The translations under genes were made by a program, and so were the position numbers. Positions 15,001 to 24,318 of a DNA stretch of 64,000 bases are shown here, piece by piece; within the stretch, counting starts at the first letter, position 1; every line of letters starts with the position of its first letter. The stretch is from NCBI GenBank assembly GCA_002633005.1, contig NMRA01000032.1, positions 837,692-901,691 on the forward strand. The letters run 5' to 3'. Source of the DNA: Phoronis australis. Taxonomy: Eukaryota > Phoronida > Phoronidae. The notes beneath the pieces are model-generated. The model searched no databases. It saw only the letters and a program-made list of their open reading frames with translations, and was not told where the DNA came from.

Positions 15001-17744
15001 AAGGAGGCCTGCCATGTGGTCTGTTGGCATCATCAACATATGACATTAATTGTTAATGGACATGCCTGTTCCTGGAAATGCTATACTTGTAAATGCATCT
15101 TCTAGTGGTAATGAATATTTATTGTGTTTGCACTTTCTAAAGCCGTTGTTTGACAGCTTTTGATACCCTTTCTATGGAACATGTAAACGTTTTTACTTTC
15201 TCAACTGTATTGGGAATAGCAGGTTTAGATGTCCTGTCAGTCACAGGATTCCTGTCATTCAATTTTTTTGTGTTCTTTATTTTTAACTTAGCTGGTACTC
15301 ATTTTTTCATGAGCTGACTGGAGTTGGACAATTGTCTCTGCTTGGGCTGTCCGCATACATTAATTTTAAAACACTTGGACAAAAGATGTGTTGTCTTTCA
15401 CACAGTGACATGTTTTTGCCTTGCACCAAATGTAGCATGATTGTGTTACTTTCAAATAATGGATTTTGTATTTTTATGGAATTGCATTGATATTTGGTGC
15501 CAAGTCTGTTTTGGTCACCATGTTTTACTGTTTTCTCATCCATGTCTACATCTATCTCTGATTTATAAACAAATATAATGTAATCGTTAGGTTTGAATTG
15601 CAGTTTAAGCAAAATGTCAAGTTTTTATTTTAGCGATTGTGTTTTCTATCCATAGGCCAAACAGATCCTGTGCACTGTTTTGACTTCTATCGCAATGAGA
15701 TTGTTTCCATAACGACTGGGAATCGTGTTGGGGTACACACAGACGTCACAAGCAATGTAAGTTAAGAACTGGACAGACAGTCGGGTAAACTTGTGCGGCT
15801 GGTTGGCGTATTGCCAAATCCATGACTTTTTGATACCAATCTATAATAAATAATGTTTATGGTGATGTAATAACAGCAAGTCCATTCTTCAACAGCCTCT
15901 TTTTCAACAGTGGCTTACATTTTGCTCTAACAATATCAGGTGGAATGTTGCCCTTGGCTGTAGTGATATTCATTTTTCTTACTGTTTTATTTTTCTTTGA
16001 AGAGACATTCAACAGCCTCTTTTTCAACAGTGACTGCCTTTTGTTCTAATAATATTAGATGCCCTTGGCTGTAGTTATATTCATTTATGTTTACTATTTT
16101 ATTTTTCTTTGAAGTGACATTCAACAACCTCTTTTTCAACAGTGACTGCCATTTGTTCTAATAATATTAGATGAGATATTGCCCTTGGCTGTAGTTATAT
16201 GCATTTAATATGTAGCTGTTTTATTTTTCTTTAAAGTGACATCTGTAACTATATGGTGTATTAGAGATTAGTCCCAAATCAAATTGAAAGCCACGTCAGT
16301 GTTCGCAGTCTAATGATTTACCAGTTGTGCTAAAAGCCAATGCAGCAAGTTTTAAGCATACTTGACTGATGAGAACACTGGCTTCAGTTTCAGTCAATCA
16401 GTGACTTCAAATAAAATCAGAAAAAGACTTCTCAAATTCCAGACACTGCGCGTTTTGCATAACAGGGCCATAAATACAATTGGAAGTTCATGTAAGGTAT
16501 ATAATTTCGAGCATGGTTTAATTTGCCATGTTTCTCATAATTCTTGATTTTGGGATGGCCAACATTGAGAATTTTTTAAATTTGGTGTAAGCTCCAACCA
16601 TGAGCAAAATAATTCTTTTTTCACTGTCCCAAATTGGAAACGTAACATGGGCATACCCAGGGGGGCTCGGGGAGCTCAAATGAGCCCCCCCAGTTTGCCG
16701 AATTGGGCAAAAAGGTCCGCCTCAACGATACAAAAAGTCCGAGCAAACAAGAAAAAAGTCCACTAAGTCCACAGGAATTTGGCACGGATGCACAATACAT
16801 AGGCCTGAACCTAGTGGACACGTTTTTTTAGTCCTCGTTAAATTTTTTCAGTAAAAGGTCTGTATACCAAAAAATTCAAGATCCTATATTTTAGGCTGGG
16901 TGCGCGCATGCGTATAATCGTAAATAGTTTTGGTCAAAGTAAAGAACTTCACGAAGTCTATCCTACTCCACAATAATCACCAAGTTATGTGTTTTGGCCC
17001 TGAAACTTGTTGTATCCTTGCAAACAGTTAATCAATGTTCTATGGAGATATACTTGGTCATATCATTGTCCGAATCCTAACAGAAAGTTGTAAGTGATCC
17101 GAGAAAGTTATAAGTCTATTTGGTTAAGGCTTATTTTTATCTTTGTTTTGTCAACCATTGCAAATCTTATTCAAGTTTTTTGTCTCTGGAAGTGTGAACT
17201 CGTCTCAAGACCATGGCGGAAAACTTTGCAAAGGGTCTCGAGATTATTGCACTCCACGTGTTGTTGCAAAAGCTGAAAAAATCATTAACAGCTTACAAAA
17301 AGTGCAGTATTTTGTAAGTTTACAATATTTCCATCGAAAATTAATGAAATTTCGAAGCAAAAATTTCCAGCTTATTTTCAAACTATATTATTTCGTATTA
17401 TTTTCTGTCCGATTTCTCCCTGGTTTTTCACCATAATTTCAACAAAGCTAGACGAATTTTGGTGAAAGTTTTATTAAAGTTTTTCAACAGTACTGTTAGG
17501 TGGTTATTTTCAAGTATGTTCATTACTGATTGATTATTTTCTCAGATTGCACTTCAGCCCGGAATGAATGATCATCGTAACTTCTTTACTATGAAGCTTG
17601 TTTTTCATTTTGTAGGCTTCTTTTTCGAGCGTCAAGTTAAGGTCAGACACATTCAAGGGAGTTCTGACAACTATGGCTATTCTTCCTCTAAACAGAATGC
17701 TTCTCTTGGGCGCTGATAATGGGACTATTAAGTTGTTGTGTTGA
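3..17744 (+). CDS. WDR81: WDR81, BEACH/WD40 endosomal regulator (C-terminal part, 21 exons)
   Basis: WDR81 is known to work with WDR91 on endosomes to restrain the Beclin-1/VPS34 lipid kinase and to help clear autophagic cargo. Exons: 3-404, 649-903, 1334-1736, 2269-2408, 3760-3879, 4371-4659, 4996-5166, 6319-6436, 6884-6966, 7502-7558, 7991-8177, 8528-8611, 8911-9041, 10167-10287, 10680-10782, 11840-11970, 12767-12828, 13064-13203, 14375-14474, 15656-15756, 17616-17744. They sum to 3327 nt, with compatible phases and GT-AG borders throughout. Family landmarks are [17 protein letters not shown] in exon 1, [20 protein letters not shown] in exon 3, [12 protein letters not shown] in exon 13, and the ending [13 protein letters not shown] before TGA. 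Human WDR81 has about 1940 residues, so roughly the first 800, including the BEACH domain, lie upstream of the window. The first exon may start at base 4, since the window opens with CAG. Exon 2 and the start of exon 3 are Ser/Glu-rich and look disordered. Exons 8-12 are the least conserved and their borders are the least sure. Confidence 0.93.
4670..4762. repeat. AAY/GAT trinucleotide-rich microsatellite in WDR81 intron 6
   Basis: Interrupted AAT, AAC and GAT triplets begin just after the exon 6 donor at 4660. The run is open on both strands and gives a false Asn/Asp-rich reading frame that appears to extend exon 6. It is simple sequence and not coding. Confidence 0.85.
5271..5503. repeat. 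18-bp tandem repeat in WDR81 intron 7
   Basis: About 13 copies of ACCAGTATTGTCATAGTT stand head to tail. Variants mainly exchange GTC for CTC and AGTT for AGCT or AATT. The unit is a multiple of three without stops, so both strands show spurious Thr/Ser/Ile/Val- or Met/Thr-rich reading frames. It begins about 100 bp after exon 7. Confidence 0.93.
7253..7338. mobile_element. Short palindromic MITE-like element, copy 1 (WDR81 intron 9)
   Basis: An 86-bp unit is bounded by perfect 11-bp inverted repeats, TTACAGGGGTC and GACCCCTGTAA. Inside is a second inverted pair, TTGTGAACCAGTTT and AAACTGGTTCTCAA. A related unit lies at 13633-13720 in the opposite orientation. This size and near-complete self-complementarity fit a miniature element. 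No transposase match was searched. Confidence 0.6.
9980..10021 (+). other. Exon-like 42-nt segment in WDR81 intron 13 (possible poison exon)
   Basis: The segment is preceded by ATTCTGCAG and followed by GTAAGA, so both splice sites look strong. Exon 13 ends in phase 1. If this segment were included, the frame would read VVMRPF and then TAA. Exon 13 joins 10167 directly in the conserved protein, so the segment is absent from the productive mRNA. It may be a regulated stop-bearing exon or a chance match. Confidence 0.3.
12670..12734. repeat. Long hairpin 32 bp upstream of WDR81 exon 17
   Basis: Two 20-nt arms, 12684-12703 and 12706-12725, pair with one mismatch around a 2-nt loop. AGTTAC and GTAACT outside them can extend the stem. 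The hairpin lies within intron 16, close to where the branch point and pyrimidine tract of exon 17 (12767) should be. Confidence 0.75.
13633..13720. mobile_element. Short palindromic MITE-like element, copy 2 (WDR81 intron 18)
   Basis: The outer inverted repeats GATATAAGGTGCCC and GGGCACGTTATATC match at 13 of 14 positions. The core repeats the TTGTGAACCAGTTT and AAACTGGTTCTCAAA pair of the unit at 7253-7338, but reversed. The two copies have quite different outer ends, so they are related but not recent twins. Confidence 0.6.
15880..16245. repeat. Three-copy minisatellite in WDR81 intron 20
   Basis: Units of about 113-124 bp start near 15882, 16006 and 16119. Each begins CATTCaacAaCCTCTTTT-like and contains CAACAGTG, TGCCCTTGGCTGTAGT and a TTTTATTTTTCTTTGAAG end. 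They differ by small indels. The array lies about 130 bp after exon 20 and is not coding. Confidence 0.85.
16640..16830. mobile_element. Possible hAT-type remnant with G/C-rich hairpin
   Basis: GGGGGGCTC (16660-16668) and GAGCCCCCC (16682-16690) form a perfect 9-bp stem. It follows GCATACCCAGG, wording often met at ends of hAT-type repeats in invertebrates. No second terminus was found. The weak open frame on the minus strand here has no recognisable features. Confidence 0.25.
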
Positions 17745-18456
17745 GTTTATGTTAATAATATGTTAATAATATGTTGATAATATATTAATACTCCAATTGG
17801 AAGACAGATAACCTATTATTGTTTAATGACTGAATCTAGTCACTTTTTCCGCAACATTTCTACAAATGATCAAATTTCGATTTGTTGTTGCTTTGTGGCA
17901 GCCATACACTTCACATATAGTTATTCTACTTAACAATACACAATGTACTAGGTCAAAGGTCAATGCAACCAGGTTACATGAGAGACTACTACTATAGACA
18001 AATAAGGTTACTTGTACAAAGATAAAATTCTATGGAGACTCCTGTCTTAGGAATTAATTATAAGGCCCTCAGGGATTTTCAGTCATTGTACTTCTCGTTT
18101 AAAACAGCGAATGCTAGTCTTATCCACAACTTCAACACAATTGATTTTGTTACCATTAACTATATCAAAAGTGAATGTGGTATTCAATGTTGTTTTTGTA
18201 TGAAATTTCGGTTTATTTTCCTTGAGAAATTTGACAGCATATTGTTCCACTTGTCTGCCAAATAATGTGCCAAATAGTGGGCCGAGATGATTTGTGAGTT
18301 TTCAAATTTGTACCCTCAGGTACAGTAAAGGTTCCTAGTTTTTGAACGCTGAAGGTATGATTTTTATTTTGAAGCAAGTCCTGCCTTATTTTGAAGCAAA
18401 TGAGAGTAGTCAATAATTATGGAAATAGTTTAAAGTAGCAGAGAAATAGTGTGTCC

Positions 18457-18462
18457 AATAAA
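18457..18462 (+). promoter_or_regulatory. Candidate polyadenylation signal of WDR81
   Basis: This is the first clear AATAAA downstream of the WDR81 stop, and it implies a 3' UTR of about 0.7 kb. The hexamer alone is weak evidence in AT-rich DNA. Confidence 0.4.
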
Positions 18463-18531
18463 GTCTTAATTTTGTTTGAAATCATGAAAACCATGATCTA
18501 TTCCAGTCATATTGCAGAGACCATGGTCGCG

Positions 18532-18963
18532 TTCCAAGAAATTTTTGTGCTTAAATCTAGGATTTGTCTTAGGTTTTGACTTGAGTAAAAACTTAAGATT
18601 ATTATGCATTCCAGTTTCTTCCTCAACTTTAAGTCAACTGTCACCTTGTCTTAAATGGATCTCAAATTCTTAAAGCAGATACCATTTAAGTTTATCAATA
18701 TAATTTAATCCAACACAACAGTTTATAGCAGCGGCCTAGCTAGAAAGTTTCACCTGTGTTAAGCTTCTCAAAATCTTTGCTTTACTGTCTGTATGTTAAC
18801 GCAGTTTCTATTAAATATGCCAACTGGGTATATTTGGCAGATTTGTCTGTGGAAAACTCTGGTAGGACAAATTTAAGGTAACTTCCTTGGAACAAGCAAT
18901 TTTAATTTAAAATTGACTTGAGATAAAGATTTTTCATAGCTAAATAGGTTTTCTTGGAACGGG
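18532..18963. mobile_element. Weak inverted-repeat element candidate (GTTCCAAGAAA ends)
   Basis: GTTCCAAGAAA near 18533 is mirrored by TTTCTTGGAAC near 18952, about 0.42 kb apart. A further CTTGGAAC lies inside near 18888. The ends suggest a small non-autonomous element, but no target duplication or second copy was found. Confidence 0.25.
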
Positions 18964-19256
18964 CAACATATTGAGACGTTTTCTTTGAAAATGGTTGCAA
19001 CACCAGTTATTGTTCAAGGTTCGGATGCAACTCCTTATCTTAGATTTTTTACATTTTAGTATTCCTAATTTCACATATCACTTTGGACCAAGCGGAGTTC
19101 ACTTATGGCGTCCATTTAAAGTTTCACTGATGCTAGACAGATTTTTTCATGTTTGTAGTGACATCTTTGGTTTGACTAAATAAACGCTGTATGGGTCCTT
19201 AAAGGGACATGTTTCATAACAACTGCCAGAACACACCTGTTGTAAAGTGTACTCAT

Positions 19257-19474
19257 TAACCCTTTCCACCTGTGCCCAAACTTATCGCAATGAAAGCAAT
19301 CAATTTTTTGTCCATGAGACACAGAGCTCCAGGGATTGCTATAAGTTGCCCAATTTTTATGGCTCTGTCATCTTATACTCGCTGATGATGGCCTTGATGA
19401 TCTGTTTGGCTGCAGAAGGGTTTGAAACATGCTTTGCGTATTAGACTAGTGTAGTGAATGTAAAAAGGTTAAGG
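19257..19474. mobile_element. Weak TTAA-ended element candidate
   Basis: TTAACCCTTTCC at the left is matched in reverse by AAAAAGGTTAA at the right, about 0.2 kb apart. This resembles common TTAA-ended miniature elements. The arms are short and the match may be chance. Confidence 0.25.
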
Positions 19475-20603
19475 TAAGTCAGTTTGGTCATTATAGACCA
19501 GCTCAAGTATCCAATCTACCTCCTCAGGGGTGCTCGAATTCCCTTTAGCAAACTGTAAGTCTTCGTTTGTTGGGCGACTGGTTTCAGCACAAATTGAGTG
19601 GGTTGGAGTTAAATTAAGAATTTCTTAACGAAACCAGATGCTTTTCACTTTTTTGCTTTTTTGAAGGATTAACTTATTCAAATCTATGGTGATAGTGTGT
19701 CCAGTGTGTATTCAAAGTTCCTAAGGTAGCATCTTCGCCATTTTGGGCAATAGAAGAATTGTGAAGTTTGTCTATTTTGCTGCAATGGTCTTGTATGCAC
19801 TTCAATCACACAGGAAAGAATGGTCAGGGCCGTTGGCTGCAACAATATGGCGGGAACAATAGATTTTCTGAAAAAATAAAGATCAAGAGATTTTAGTCTA
19901 TGAGATGTCATGAAACAATTTTGATCAAGTTTAGTTATTTGCAGCAAGATAATCTGATTGAAAGACAAAAGACATAAAAATGACAATTTTGATAAATATT
20001 TTTGTGCAAAATAAGTGATGAAAAATTTGTATGGTTGTCCTGTGTAAATGTTGTCTATAGCATTGTTCTATGAATAGTAAATGACTTGTTGTGAACTAAA
20101 TGTCATGCGGCGTATATGTTCCTTGAATGGATTTCCTCTCCAGAGGCTGTTTCTCCTTCTCTTTGGTTGAGATCATGATCCCTTGAGGAATGATTGATGA
20201 TAATTATGGATTTTGATAATAGAGATTAACTTAGTTATTGAAAAAATGGGCAGTGCATACTTCGGAAGGAAACTTTAGTTCAGTTGATCTATCAGCTGCC
20301 ATTTTTTTGAAAATCATGTTAGGAGTGCAATTGGTTGTGTTTACATTTTTGTATTTATAAAGAAATGGATCAAATCCGCCAAGGAAGTAGTGATTTCTGC
20401 TTGTCATTTGCATGACGTTTCTATGGGTTATCTAGTTCAATTTATACCTACTGCTTACTTGTAATTTGACTTTGTTACATAATGATTGTGTTATTGTTAA
20501 ATAATTAGTACCCTTTTATCAAAGGTCGTTCGCCTGGTCGTAGCTAAAACTGTGGTATATGAAATTTTTATTGGCAATCGATTCGATGTGGTTTGTGAAA
20601 GTG

Positions 20604-22110
20604 GGCGTTAAACTTGAATGTGAACTACTTACTTTCAGAACATGCGCCGTCGCCTTCGCAATAGCGTGCCTAGGAATGTCTTTGTTACGACTGATGTGCG
20701 ACCTTTGATATAAGGGACCCAAGCGTATACAATGCTTTGAGAACGCTGCTGTGTTTTCCCGGAAATATGATTGTCTTGTTATTCAAATATTAATTACATC
20801 TACTTTTTTCGTTTCCAGTTGTTTGAATTCCTGTTGTAGAATTTTGTATTCAGAATGAATTTCATCAGTCGAAAGATACCCAAGTCACCAAAATCATGGG
20901 ATCATTTCGTAGATGAGAGCTCGTTCTTTTCGTATTTGCGTTCTGCTTAACTCGTATTGTTCATGAAAATAAATCTCGTTGACCGGCGTTTTTGTGTTGC
21001 GTCATAGCAATTTAAAAACAGAATTACTTTAAATTGAGTAGGATTAAATCATTTCTTAAACGGACAATGAACGGCGAGAAACGCGATTTTCTGAGATCAG
21101 CCTCGGCGCGAAATCGAACCTGCAACCCTGTGGTTGCACCCAAACGGTATGCTGGCGTAGCGAAATCACGCTCGGTAAATGATAGGTAGAGTGAACTTCG
21201 GTAGTCTCCGGCTTTGATTTCAGCGAATATATGGCAGGCAACAGAAAATCGTAAAAAAATCACAAAAACAACGACTTTTGTTGTTTTAAAGTTACCGTCA
21301 AAGTTAACTTCAGAAGTATATCTTATCTAACAACAATCCAAAAAATTCGTTTNGGCGTTAAACTTGAATGTGAACTACTTGCAGAACATGCGCCGTCGCC
21401 TTCGCAATAGCGTGCCTATGAATGTCTTTGTTACGACTGATGTGCGACCTTTGATATAAGGGACCCAAGCGTATACAATGCTTTGAGAACGCTGCTGTGT
21501 TTTCCCGGAAATATGATTGTCGTGTTATTCAAATATTAATTACATCTACTTTTTTCGTTTCCAGTTGTTTGAATTCCTGTTGTTGCAGAATTTTGTATTC
21601 AGAATGAATTTCATCAGTCGAAAGATACCCAAGTCACCAAAATCATGGGATCATTTCGTAGATGAGAGCTCGTTCTTTTCGTATTTGCGTTCTGCTTAAC
21701 TCGTATTGTTCATGAAAATAAATTTCGTTGACCGGCGTTTTTGTGTTGCGTCATAGTAATTTAAAAACAGAATTACTTTAAATTGAGTAGGATTAAATCA
21801 TTTCTTAAACGGACAATGAACGGCGAGAAACGCGATTTTCTGAGATCAGCCTCGGCGCGAAATCGAACCTGCAACCCTGTGGTTGCACCCAAACGGTATG
21901 CTGGCGTAGCGAAATCACGCTCGGTAAATGATAGGTAGAGCACTTAGAGTGAACTTCGGTAGTCTCCGGCTTTGATTTCAGCGAATATATGGCAGGCAAC
22001 AGAAAATCGTAAAAAAATCACAAAAACAACGACTTTTGTTGTTTTAAAATTACCGTCAAAGTTAACTTCAGAAGTATATCCTATCTAACAACAATCCAAA
22101 AAATTCGTTT
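20604..22110. repeat. Near-identical 0.75 kb tandem pair around a single N
   Basis: Copy A (20604-21352) and copy B (21354-22110) are separated by one N at 21353. By eye I found about six substitutions and three small indels (-4, +3 and a +9 CACTTAGAG), so they are roughly 99% identical. Copy A begins inside GTGGGCGTTA, and copy B begins at the same GGCGTTA straight after the N. Both stop at the same AATTCGTTT. This is what two unmerged alleles or overlapping contig ends look like. A true tandem duplication is less likely. Confidence 0.9.
21050..21352 (-). repeat. tRNA-like-block interspersed repeat, copy 1
   Basis: On the minus strand a pol III B-box-like GGTTCGATTTC follows an A-box-like stretch, then CGCGCCGAGGCTGATCTCAG. 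Flanking wording (CAGCGAATAT, ATCACAAAAACAACGA and GTAAAACCGATA on the plus strand) recurs at 27530-27890, which defines one dispersed family. Most of its length lies upstream of the tRNA-like block, unusual for a simple SINE. Confidence 0.55.
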
Positions 22111-22140
22111 TCGCCCTGCCGTAAAACCGATATCCTTTAG
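21798..22140 (-). repeat. tRNA-like-block interspersed repeat, copy 2
   Basis: This is the second copy of the same repeat inside the duplicated segment, with a 9-bp insertion relative to copy 1. It continues beyond the duplication as TCGCCCTGCCGTAAAACCGA, which matches the family end at 27861-27880. Confidence 0.55.
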
Positions 22141-23614
22141 CTGAAATGTTTTATGATTAAAATGATGGATCTTAATGTTCGATGATTGCACCGCGCGTTT
22201 TGATGTAGATTTAAACAATGCGTGATTCTGCAATGGGTACATATGCTTTTCAAGACAAACATGTTAATTTTCCGACAAGTAAAATTTACAAGTGTGGTCG
22301 GTTCTTAACTGGCGATACTTAGAATAATGCAACCATTTATTTGATTTGATGTGTATAGGTTTGACGTATGTCGTCAATATGCAATATTTACGATTCACTA
22401 TGCTGCATTTAATCATTCAAACTATAAAACAAAATCTACGTGTTGTATTGATTTCTGGATAGCCTATCTAACGCGATTGTGGGTTGGTCATCAATATTCA
22501 TGCAACTGTTACTTGGTGTTTAATTTACGACGTACCGCAAATGCATTCTGTATTTATTTTGTTCATGGAAACCTGCCCGTAATGTTTATGGGCTTTACGA
22601 CATCGACTCGACAATCAGAAACGAGTTTCAAATAAAATTCCATCACAATGCATATAACACGGTAACCCTAAAAACGTGAATTTTTATTTCTTTGGGCTTG
22701 TGTGTATATTGCCAGATAAAAGCTAAATTTTAAAACGCATGTTTTAAACCAAGACAGCACGTCCAAAACCCCGAGTTTTCTTTGAGAGCCGGGATTACTT
22801 TATTGCGCGTTTTAAAAGTTTAGTTTTTCGATTTCTTGAAGTCTCCATCATTACTGTATCCGCAGTGTATTTCATACACAGAAGTCTGTTTCATTATGAC
22901 TTAAAGATGTATTTGCATGCTTCTAACTATGCTCGTGTATACCAGGAACTAAACGACAACGCTATTTGACCATCATCTACGTTAAACAAAGTGCAGTTGT
23001 ATTAATTTCATTGACAACTTGTAAATTTGAACAAAAAATGAAAATAGGTGACCTTTACACTAATGCCGTACCTTGGGGGCTCACATAGCCCGCGTCATGC
23101 AGTGATATTCCCCTCCACCACGTCACGATACTTAATGGACATGGTTGAGTGATTTACAGCGGATTATTTTCGACACAAAACTCATTCTTAAAAATATTTC
23201 GCTGTTTTCGACGTACTTCATACTCACGTCGTCGCTATATCTTGTGTTTCCAACAAATTTGACCAACCAATCAAAGTGATAAGGAATTAGCGCGCAAGTT
23301 CTACTTAAGAATGAAATTTGGTCTTACGTTCCCACTTTAGAATTGTAGAATAAAGGTTTACCGTAGCCATAATATTATAAGTGCATCACAACCAAGAAAG
23401 AATTTATAGACTATTAACTTCGCAGTTATGTGTAGTTTCACAGACTTATTTTGCGTTTTTGCTCAAGCCAGATGTTCAAAAATAGTTGTGTGAAGCGTAA
23501 AACCGAATTTCTGACTGGAGTCATGAAACAGACCGTCTTGCTCATGCCTGTGTAGACGTACCCGAACATTGTGTCCGTTGCTTTGTTTTCAAAATTTGCT
23601 TTAAGTGAATCTGA

Positions 23615-23735
23615 CGTGAGCAGGGGCCATGGCCTCCCTAAAAGCCTCTCAGATTCTACTGACGGGCTTTATCATGGCTAATACTCTGCCCCGCCCCTCC
23701 CCCAACTCAAAATCCTGGATCCGCCCCAGTCAATT
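23615..23735 (-). mobile_element. Possible hAT-type element end
   Basis: Read on the minus strand, 23731 leftward gives TGGGGCGGATCCAGGATTTT followed by a G-rich run, which resembles the ends of hAT-type repeats (CAGGGGCGGATCCAGG-like). GGGGCCATGGCCTCCC at 23624-23639 could be internal. The opposite terminus was not found. Confidence 0.3.
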
Positions 23736-24300
23736 CATTCCAACAGACGAGACAGGTGCGATCCTCGCGGTATCTCAACCGGAAATAGTAAATGAACACC
23801 GGCTTGTTTATTTTATTCATAATAGCTTGTGTATAGACGGTTAGGAAGAGCTTTAGGTTCCTTGCCTTGAGAAATGGTTCGGCTGAGAACACAAACTGCC
23901 GGTGTATCGATAACTTCACTAGCGCTAAAGGACAAATCTAGACAACTATGCAATTTCACGCTTGCACCTGCAAAACGGTTTGATTTTAACTGTGTGTTGA
24001 CTTTGTAAACGAATCCCATTTTTGTTCTGTCGTTATTATAAGGCAGTTATGATTATCAAATCAAGCGCGTTACTGAGATCAACGTAAGCTATTCGTTTCC
24101 GAACTTGGGGACTTTTTAAACATTTACAATTGCATTCAATGATTATTGATCGTTGAGAGCTCTTGGAATATGCGACCGTCGGAAAGGAAACGTTGTCATG
24201 GCAGAAAGGGATCAACAGAAGTAAGCTCCGCCCCCAAGGCAAGGCAATTTACTGAAACGTCAAGAGTTATGCCAGTCATTATTCAGACGTTACTTGGAGG

Positions 24301-24318
24301 ATGATTGAAAATGTATAA
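24301..24318 (+). promoter_or_regulatory. Five-codon upstream ORF overlapping the mucin-like start
   Basis: ATGATTGAAAATGTATAA encodes five residues and stops inside the first codons of the main frame, whose ATG is at 24311. If the 5' UTR includes it, ribosomes that use this first ATG would terminate 5 nt after the true start. That would damp translation or force reinitiation. Confidence 0.4.

Larger units (their letters stand above)
10167..17744 (+). other. WDR81: WDR81 C-terminal WD40 propeller (exons 14-21)
   Basis: These eight exons encode about 295 residues that form a beta-propeller, the part of WDR81 expected to bind partners. Blade ends can be read in order: [11 protein letters not shown] (exon 14), SCDSSLH joined to LWDP across the exon 15/16 junction, GTTEGTLK joined to FVDVR across 16/17, [15 protein letters not shown] (18), [13 protein letters not shown] (19), [11 protein letters not shown] (20) and [10 protein letters not shown] (21). 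Introns often cut inside a blade, so two blades become legible only after splicing, which supports the splice model. Intron lengths run from 235 bp (17) to 1859 bp (20). Confidence 0.93.
17745..24310. other. Intergenic region between WDR81 and the mucin-like gene
   Basis: No conserved protein was recognised on either strand, and the open frames here are short and lack family motifs. The first 45 bases after the WDR81 stop hold a four-fold GTTAATAATAT-like repeat (17750-17790). A possible WDR81 polyadenylation signal follows at 18457. The rest holds two weak inverted-repeat candidates, the 20604-22110 duplication with its tRNA-like blocks, and a hAT-like end near 23700. The last few hundred bases should contain the promoter of the gene that starts at 24311, but no clear TATA box was seen. 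Confidence 0.6.
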
